Positions 7,349 to 11,148 of a DNA stretch of 11,148 bases are shown here, piece after piece. How positions within the stretch are numbered: position 1 is the stretch's first letter; each line of letters begins with the position of its first letter. The position numbers and the translations under genes are program-made. This DNA comes from an uncultured Anaerosacchariphilus sp. (GTDB taxonomy: Bacteria > Bacillota > Clostridia > Lachnospirales > Lachnospiraceae): positions 1-11,148 of the forward strand of contig CAKROP010000039.1 in NCBI GenBank assembly GCA_934373375.1. Direction: 5' to 3'. Below the pieces are notes generated by a model. That model was not told where the DNA came from and did not search any database. It saw only the letters and a program-made list of their open reading frames with translations.

Positions 7349-8433
7349 TGCAGACAGCAGAAAATAAAAAAGAAAAGGGCGGTTTCCTGAACAATCTGCT
7401 CCATCAGCAGATCATCATTCCGCTGGCAGCCCTTTTACTTCTCTTTTTATTTAACCTGATTGTGGACCCGTCCTTCTTCAAGATTACACTGGGCTACAAC
7501 AGCGCGGGAAATCCGGTTCTTTCGGGCTTCCTGATTACGATTCTGGACAGCGGATCGGAGCTTGCGATTCTGGCCATCGGCATGACCCTGGTGACAGCGG
7601 CCACCGGCGGACAGGACATCAGCGTGGGCGCCACCACAGCCATCGCGGGCAGTGTCCTGCTTCGGGTACTCTGCGGCGGCAACTCCCGTCCCGAGAGCCT
7701 GCAGGCCCCGATTATCGTAGCCTTTTTAATCGCCTGTGTGGCAGCGATGCTCTTTGGCGCGTTCAATGGCGTCCTGGTGGCGGTCTTCAAAATTCAGCCC
7801 ATGATTGCGACCCTGATTCTCTATACCGCGGGCCGTTCCATTGCAGCCTGGATCAATAACAACGAGCTGCCGGTTATCAGCGACCCGGCCTTCACCTATT
7901 TCGGTGAATTCATCCCGGGCATCCCAATTCCGACGCCCTTCTTCATTGCTGTGGCCTGCATGATTGTCATCGGCCTGGTGCTGAAGTTCACAAACCTGAG
8001 ATTGTACACCCAGGCAGTGGGTATCAATGAGAACGCTTCCAAGCTGAACGGTCTGAATCCGGTCTTCATCAAGATTCTTTCTTTCGTGATTTTGGGACTG
8101 TGCGTGGGCGTGGTAGGCCTCATCAAGGTCAGCCGTATCTCCACCATCAACTACTCCGTCATCGCGAAAGACATCGAGATGGACGCAATTCTGGCGGTGG
8201 CCCTGGGCGGAAATGCCTTAAGCGGCGGTAAATTCAACATGATGGCGTCCATCATCGGCGCATACGTAATCCAGTGCCTGACCACGACGCTCTATAAGTT
8301 CAATGTACGTTCCGACGCGCTTCCGGCCTACAAGGCGGTGGTTGTTATCCTGCTGGTAGTTGTCAGCGCGCCGGTGGTAAGAGAAAAGTTTAACGCCCTG
8401 ATGGCGAAACGCAAGGTAAAGGAGGCGGTATAA
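7348..8433 (+). CDS. ytfT: Sugar ABC transporter permease 1 (YtfT-like)
   Basis: This is an integral membrane channel subunit of 361 residues in the BPD_transp_2 (RbsC/YtfT) family, expected to pair with the second permease as a heterodimer. A hydrophilic N-terminal tail (about residues 1-20) is followed by many hydrophobic helices, starting with IIIPLAALLLLFLFNLIV. The family hallmark is at ILAIGMTLVTAATGGQDISVGATTAIAGSVL, described here as GMTLV...GG.DISVGA. The later segments EMDAILAVALGGNALSGGKFNM and GAYVIQCLTTTLY match the conserved C-terminal half. The start ATG 7348 shares an A with the ATPase stop (TAATG), behind GGAGGTG at 7334-7340, so the genes are translationally coupled. It is slightly longer than E. 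coli YtfT (about 340) because of the N-terminal tail and an insert around ISDPAFTYFGEFIPG. The specificity of the channel cannot be read from sequence. Confidence 0.9.
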   Translation: MQTAENKKEKGGFLNNLLHQQIIIPLAALLLLFLFNLIVDPSFFKITLGYNSAGNPVLSGFLITILDSGSELAILAIGMTLVTAATGGQDISVGATTAIAGSVLLRVLCGGNSRPESLQAPIIVAFLIACVAAMLFGAFNGVLVAVFKIQPMIATLILYTAGRSIAAWINNNELPVISDPAFTYFGEFIPGIPIPTPFFIAVACMIVIGLVLKFTNLRLYTQAVGINENASKLNGLNPVFIKILSFVILGLCVGVVGLIKVSRISTINYSVIAKDIEMDAILAVALGGNALSGGKFNMMASIIGAYVIQCLTTTLYKFNVRSDALPAYKAVVVILLVVVSAPVVREKFNALMAKRKVKEAV

Positions 8434-8434
8434 G

Positions 8435-9463
8435 ATGTCTAAGAAATTTGGAAATAAATTCAAAAATATCAGCGACACAAATCTGCTTCTGACCATTACC
8501 GTCGTTGTCTTCTTCGTAATGTACATCGGAGCGATCATTTTCCAGGGAGCGGGCTTCTTAAAGCCCCAGACCTTCTTCAACATCCTGAACGCCAACGCGG
8601 CATTGATCATTCTGTCCTGCGGCATGAGTCTGGTGATGATTACCGGCGGCATCGATATCTCCGTGGGTGGCGTCACAGCCCTGGTCAGCATGTGCTGCGC
8701 GGTCTATCTGGACTATAAGGGTGGAAATGTGGCTATGGCGTCATTGATTGCGTTGGCCATCGGTCTCGGCTTCGGACTGGTACAGGGCTGGCTCATCGCC
8801 TATCTGGACATCCAGCCCTTCATCGTAACCCTGGCAGGCATGTTCTTTGCCAGAGGTATGACCACCATCGTGAATACGAACCCGTTCAACGTGGCCAATG
8901 AGGAATTCGTAGCCCTGAAGAATACCCGTGTGATTATCCCGGGTATGGGTTCTGTAAATAAACTGGGAAAATATGTAAATGCTTACGTAGAAATCGGTGT
9001 GATTGTGGCCATCCTGGTTGTCATCATCATGTTCTGTGTGTTAAAATGGACAAAACTGGGACGTAATTTTTACGCGGTAGGCGGCAACAGCCAGAGCGCC
9101 CTGATGCTTGGCATCAACGTGAAGCGGACCCGATTCATCGCCCATCTGCTTTGTGGCATCCTGGCAGGCATCGGCGGCTTCGTCTACTTCCTCCATGTAG
9201 GATCCGGATCGGCATCCCACGCCAGCGGCGCGGAGATGAACGCCATCGCTTCGTCAATTATCGGCGGCACCATGCTGACCGGCGGTGTCGGCAATATCAT
9301 TGGAACCTTCTTCGGAGTGCTGTCTTTAAGTACGATTCAGAACATCGTGTCTTCCGCCGGACTGGACGAGGCATGGTGGACCGGAATCACTGTGGCGGCT
9401 ATGCTGTGCCTGTTCCTGGTGATCCAGAGCGTGGTTATGTCCGTGAGAAAAAAAGGTATGTAA
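8435..9463 (+). CDS. yjfF: Sugar ABC transporter permease 2 (YjfF-like)
   Basis: This is the second membrane channel subunit, 342 residues, in the same BPD_transp_2 family as its upstream neighbour but clearly a separate paralogue. Two permease genes side by side are typical of the YtfT/YjfF importers, whereas ribose-type importers usually use one permease as a homodimer. Hydrophobic helices start near residues 14-36 (LLLTITVVVFFVMYIGAIIF). The hallmark is SCGMSLVMITGGIDISVGGVTAL, with the conserved GGIDISVGG. C-terminal markers are YAVGGNSQSALMLGINV and NAIASSIIGGTMLTGG. ATG 8435 follows the upstream stop by one base, with AAAGGAGG just before. The last codon and stop (9458-9463) overlap an inverted repeat that precedes the second binding-protein gene. 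Confidence 0.91.
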   Translation: MSKKFGNKFKNISDTNLLLTITVVVFFVMYIGAIIFQGAGFLKPQTFFNILNANAALIILSCGMSLVMITGGIDISVGGVTALVSMCCAVYLDYKGGNVAMASLIALAIGLGFGLVQGWLIAYLDIQPFIVTLAGMFFARGMTTIVNTNPFNVANEEFVALKNTRVIIPGMGSVNKLGKYVNAYVEIGVIVAILVVIIMFCVLKWTKLGRNFYAVGGNSQSALMLGINVKRTRFIAHLLCGILAGIGGFVYFLHVGSGSASHASGAEMNAIASSIIGGTMLTGGVGNIIGTFFGVLSLSTIQNIVSSAGLDEAWWTGITVAAMLCLFLVIQSVVMSVRKKGM

Positions 9464-9486
9464 CTGGTCAGGTACTGAACAGTTAC
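9460..9486 (+). promoter_or_regulatory. Tight inverted repeat at the permease 2 stop codon
   Basis: GTAACTGGTCAG (9460-9471) and CTGAACAGTTAC (9475-9486) pair at 11 of 12 positions, with a single G-A mismatch at 9467/9479 and only a GTA spacer. The repeat contains the TAA stop of permease 2 (9461-9463) and ends 23 bases before the likely ATG of the second binding protein. No T-run follows (AAAAGCATAAGG), so it is not a standard terminator. It could be an mRNA stability or processing hairpin, or a dimeric protein-binding site. Confidence 0.6.
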
Positions 9487-9509
9487 AAAAGCATAAGGTT
9501 GTGAAAAAT

Positions 9510-10535
9510 ATGAGGAAAATAGTCGTTGGAATCGGCGTGCTTCTCTGCCTGGGGCTGTGGCTGGCGAGCTGCGGCGGCAGGCCGGAGGAGAGCACAGAGG
9601 GATATCTACAGGAGGAAGAACCGGCCCGTGACAGTAATGCCATTGTGGTGGGGCTCTCCCAGGTGGGCTCGGAATCGGACTGGCGCATCGCCAATACGGA
9701 GTCCATCAAGAATACCTTCACTGAGAAAAACGGCTATTTTCTGATCTTCGATGACGCCCAGCAGAAGCAGGAAAATCAGCTGAAGGCCATGCGGAATTTT
9801 ATCGAGCAGGATGTGGATTACATCATCCTGGATCCCATCGTGGAGACCGGCTGGGACGCAGTGCTGGAGGAGGCGAAGGCCGCCGGGATTCCGGTCATCA
9901 TCATGGACCGGAAGGTGGAGACCGAGGATGACAGTCTGTATACCTGCTGGGTGGGCAGTGATTTTGAAGAACAGGGCCGTCGGGCCGGAGAGTGGCTGGC
10001 GGACTACCTGGAGGAGCAGGGTCGCGGCGAGGAGACAATCCGGATGGTGACGCTGCAGGGCAACTTAGGAAGCACCGCCCAGATAGGCCGGACCGAGGGC
10101 TTTGGCCAGATTCTGGAAGAGCATCCGAACTGGGAAATGCTGGAACGCCGGGACGGCGATTTCACCCAGACCCGCGGTCAGGAGGTCATGACGGACTTTT
10201 TACATACCTATTCCGATATCGACGTGGTGATCAGTGAAAACGACAATATGACCTTCGGCGCCATCGAAGCCATCCAGGAAGCGGGACTTACCTGCGGCCC
10301 GGAGGGCGACATCATCATCCTGTCCTTCGACGCTGCCCGGGCGGCGCTCCAGGCCATGATAGACGGCAAGCTGAATGTGGATTTTGAGTGCAATCCGGTG
10401 CTGGGTCCCATGGTTTCCGAGGTGATTCAGAAGCTGGAGCAGGGGGAGACTGTGGAGAAATATCAGTATGTGGAGGAGACGTACTTTGATCCGACGATGG
10501 AGCTGGAGACGTTGATTCAAGAGCGGACCTATTAA
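9510..10535 (+). CDS. ytfQ: Sugar ABC transporter substrate-binding lipoprotein 2 (YtfQ-like)
   Basis: This is a second extracellular sugar-binding lipoprotein, 341 residues. The signal peptide ends in lipobox LASC with lipidated Cys21, followed by an acidic linker to about residue 45. The mature part is notably close to E. coli YtfQ as I recall it: VGLSQVGSESDWRIAN, QQKQENQLKAMRNFIEQDVD, then ETGWDAVLEEAKAAGIPVIIMDR, and later GDFTQTRGQEVM and SENDNMTFGAIEAIQEAGL. It resembles YtfQ more than the first binding protein of the operon does. Start choice: ATG 9510 has AAGG 11 bases upstream. GTG 9501, three codons earlier, sits only two bases from that site, so it is less likely. Codon use differs from the first binding protein: of 16 Arg codons, 8 are CGG, 4 CGC, 2 AGG and 2 CGT, which suggests lower expression. 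It may feed the same importer with another ligand, or present ligand to the sensor kinase; both are inferences. Confidence 0.88.
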   Translation: MRKIVVGIGVLLCLGLWLASCGGRPEESTEGYLQEEEPARDSNAIVVGLSQVGSESDWRIANTESIKNTFTEKNGYFLIFDDAQQKQENQLKAMRNFIEQDVDYIILDPIVETGWDAVLEEAKAAGIPVIIMDRKVETEDDSLYTCWVGSDFEEQGRRAGEWLADYLEEQGRGEETIRMVTLQGNLGSTAQIGRTEGFGQILEEHPNWEMLERRDGDFTQTRGQEVMTDFLHTYSDIDVVISENDNMTFGAIEAIQEAGLTCGPEGDIIILSFDAARAALQAMIDGKLNVDFECNPVLGPMVSEVIQKLEQGETVEKYQYVEETYFDPTMELETLIQERTY

Positions 10536-10552
10536 TTCAGATAGAGTTTGAG

Positions 10553-10584
10553 AAAGGGAGTGCTGCGGCAGCAGGCTCTCTTTT
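10553..10584 (+). terminator. Intrinsic terminator of the importer operon
   Basis: AAAGGGAG-TGCTG (10553-10565) pairs with CAGCA (10569-10573) and CTCTCTTT (10576-10583) around a CGG loop. There is one G-T wobble and a two-base GG bulge on the 3' side. The stem ends in TTTT at 10581-10584. It starts 18 bases after the stop of the second binding-protein gene and lies upstream of the next promoter, so it cleanly separates the two transcription units. Confidence 0.75.
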
Positions 10585-10614
10585 GGCGACTTTTGATGCG
10601 GGAAAAATATAGGC

Positions 10615-10643
10615 TTGCCATTCTGATACTTTTTCGCTATAAT
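10615..10643 (+). promoter_or_regulatory. Sigma-70/SigA-type promoter for the citrate synthase gene
   Basis: TTGCCA (10615-10620) and a perfect TATAAT (10638-10643) are separated by exactly 17 bases. Transcription would start near 10650, giving a leader of about 62 bases before ATG 10712. This is the best promoter match in the window. Confidence 0.8.
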
Positions 10644-10652
10644 TGAATAAAA

Positions 10653-10692
10653 TGTCCGCTTATTAGAGATATTCGTTGTCCGGAAGCGAACA
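10653..10692 (+). promoter_or_regulatory. Possible leader hairpin or operator upstream of citrate synthase
   Basis: TGTCCGCTT (10653-10661) and AAGCGAACA (10684-10692) pair at 8 of 9 positions across a 22-base loop, starting right at the predicted transcript 5' end. TGTCCG also occurs twice as a direct repeat (10653-10658 and 10678-10683). This may be a 5' stem in the transcript or a repressor site. The support is only the symmetry. Confidence 0.35.
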
Positions 10693-10711
10693 CTGAGGAG
10701 GATATGAGAAA

Positions 10712-11148
10712 ATGAAGAAAGACGATGTGCTGGTAGACGAGAAATTTAATAAACTGGTAGAGTACAGCAGCCGTTCCGGTAAAATCGATATCCGGCTGTA
10801 TGCGGATTACGACGTAAAGAGAGGACTTCGTGATTCCGGCGGTAAGGGTGTCCTGACAGGACTGACTGAGATTTCCGATGTGGTTTCCTTCGGCTATATC
10901 GACGGAGAGCGGGTTCCCATCGACGGCGAACTGTACTTCCAGGGCGTGAATATACAGGATTTGATCCGGGGTGAAGCCAATCGCCGCTTTGCCTTCGAGG
11001 AGGCGACCTATCTGTTATTGTTCGGAAAGCTGCCCACCAGACAGCAGCTTCATGAATTCATTGATTTGATCGGCATCTACCGGGAGCTTCCGGAGACCTT
11101 TGTCCGCGATGTTATCATGAAGGCACCCAGTTCCAATATGATGAATAC
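10712..11148 (+). CDS. Citrate synthase family protein, 3' truncated by window end
   Basis: This gene encodes the condensing enzyme that makes citrate from acetyl-CoA and oxaloacetate at the entry to the TCA branch toward 2-oxoglutarate and glutamate. It acts in the cytoplasm. The frame is open from ATG 10712 to the window end (145 complete codons), with GAGGAGGA at 10695-10702, nine bases upstream. Recognition rests on the N-terminal pattern of the family: DYDVKRGLRDSGGKGVLTGL, then ISDVVSFGYIDGERVPIDGELYFQGVNIQDLI, then FEEATYLLLFGKLPT, where the G-L-Y-[RQ]-G-x-x-I-x-[DE]-L block and the EE-x-x-YLLL-x-G-x-LP block are typical. The catalytic His and Asp residues lie in the missing part, so 2-methylcitrate synthase cannot be excluded. 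It has its own promoter after the importer terminator and is probably unrelated to the sugar locus. Confidence 0.87.
   Translation, partial: MKKDDVLVDEKFNKLVEYSSRSGKIDIRLYADYDVKRGLRDSGGKGVLTGLTEISDVVSFGYIDGERVPIDGELYFQGVNIQDLIRGEANRRFAFEEATYLLLFGKLPTRQQLHEFIDLIGIYRELPETFVRDVIMKAPSSNMMN

Noticed and set aside
8218..8691. A 157-codon - strand frame bridging the two permease genes
   Set aside because: It is fully covered by two well-supported membrane proteins on the + strand, and the translation has no recognisable motif.
10704..10715. Mini-frame ATG AGA AAA TGA overlapping the citrate synthase start
   Set aside because: It would encode three residues. The ribosome site GAGGAGGA is better spaced for ATG 10712, and an upstream leader role cannot be supported.

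Overview
The window looks like a Gram-positive anaerobe of the Clostridia, most likely a gut Lachnospiraceae member. Three things suggest this: both binding proteins are lipoproteins, the two-component pair is of the YesM/YesN type common in Firmicutes, and the genes are moderately GC-rich with strong GGAGG ribosome sites. This placement is inferred from gene style, not from a database match. All recognisable genes lie on the + strand.

Layout. (1) Bases 1-1323 are the 3' part of an FGGY-family sugar kinase whose start lies upstream, closed by a perfect-stem intrinsic terminator. (2) An AraC-type response regulator (1428-3065) overlaps a YesM-like sensor histidine kinase (3062-4510) by ATGA. 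(3) A 176-base spacer carries a large dyad and leads into a five-gene ABC transporter operon related to the E. coli YtfQ-YtfR-YtfT-YjfF galactofuranose importer. The order is binding lipoprotein 1, two-domain ATPase, permease 1, permease 2, binding lipoprotein 2, ending at a terminator near 10553-10584. (4) A clear sigma-70-type promoter (TTGCCA, 17 bases, TATAAT) starts an unrelated unit whose first gene is a citrate synthase, cut off by the window end.

How it fits together. The histidine kinase and response regulator probably sense a sugar outside the cell and switch on the adjacent importer. The importer would bring in a pentose or hexose, probably in furanose form as for its E. coli relatives, and the kinase would phosphorylate it or its isomerised product. 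L-arabinose/L-ribulose is the most plausible pathway, but the substrate cannot be fixed from sequence alone.

The most interesting points are two diverged binding proteins bracketing one importer, with strikingly different codon usage, and three intercistronic or leader dyads (4537-4596, 5743-5793, 9460-9486) at the places where expression of the binding proteins would be set. I found no CRISPR array, mobile element, tRNA, rRNA or clearly new type of system.
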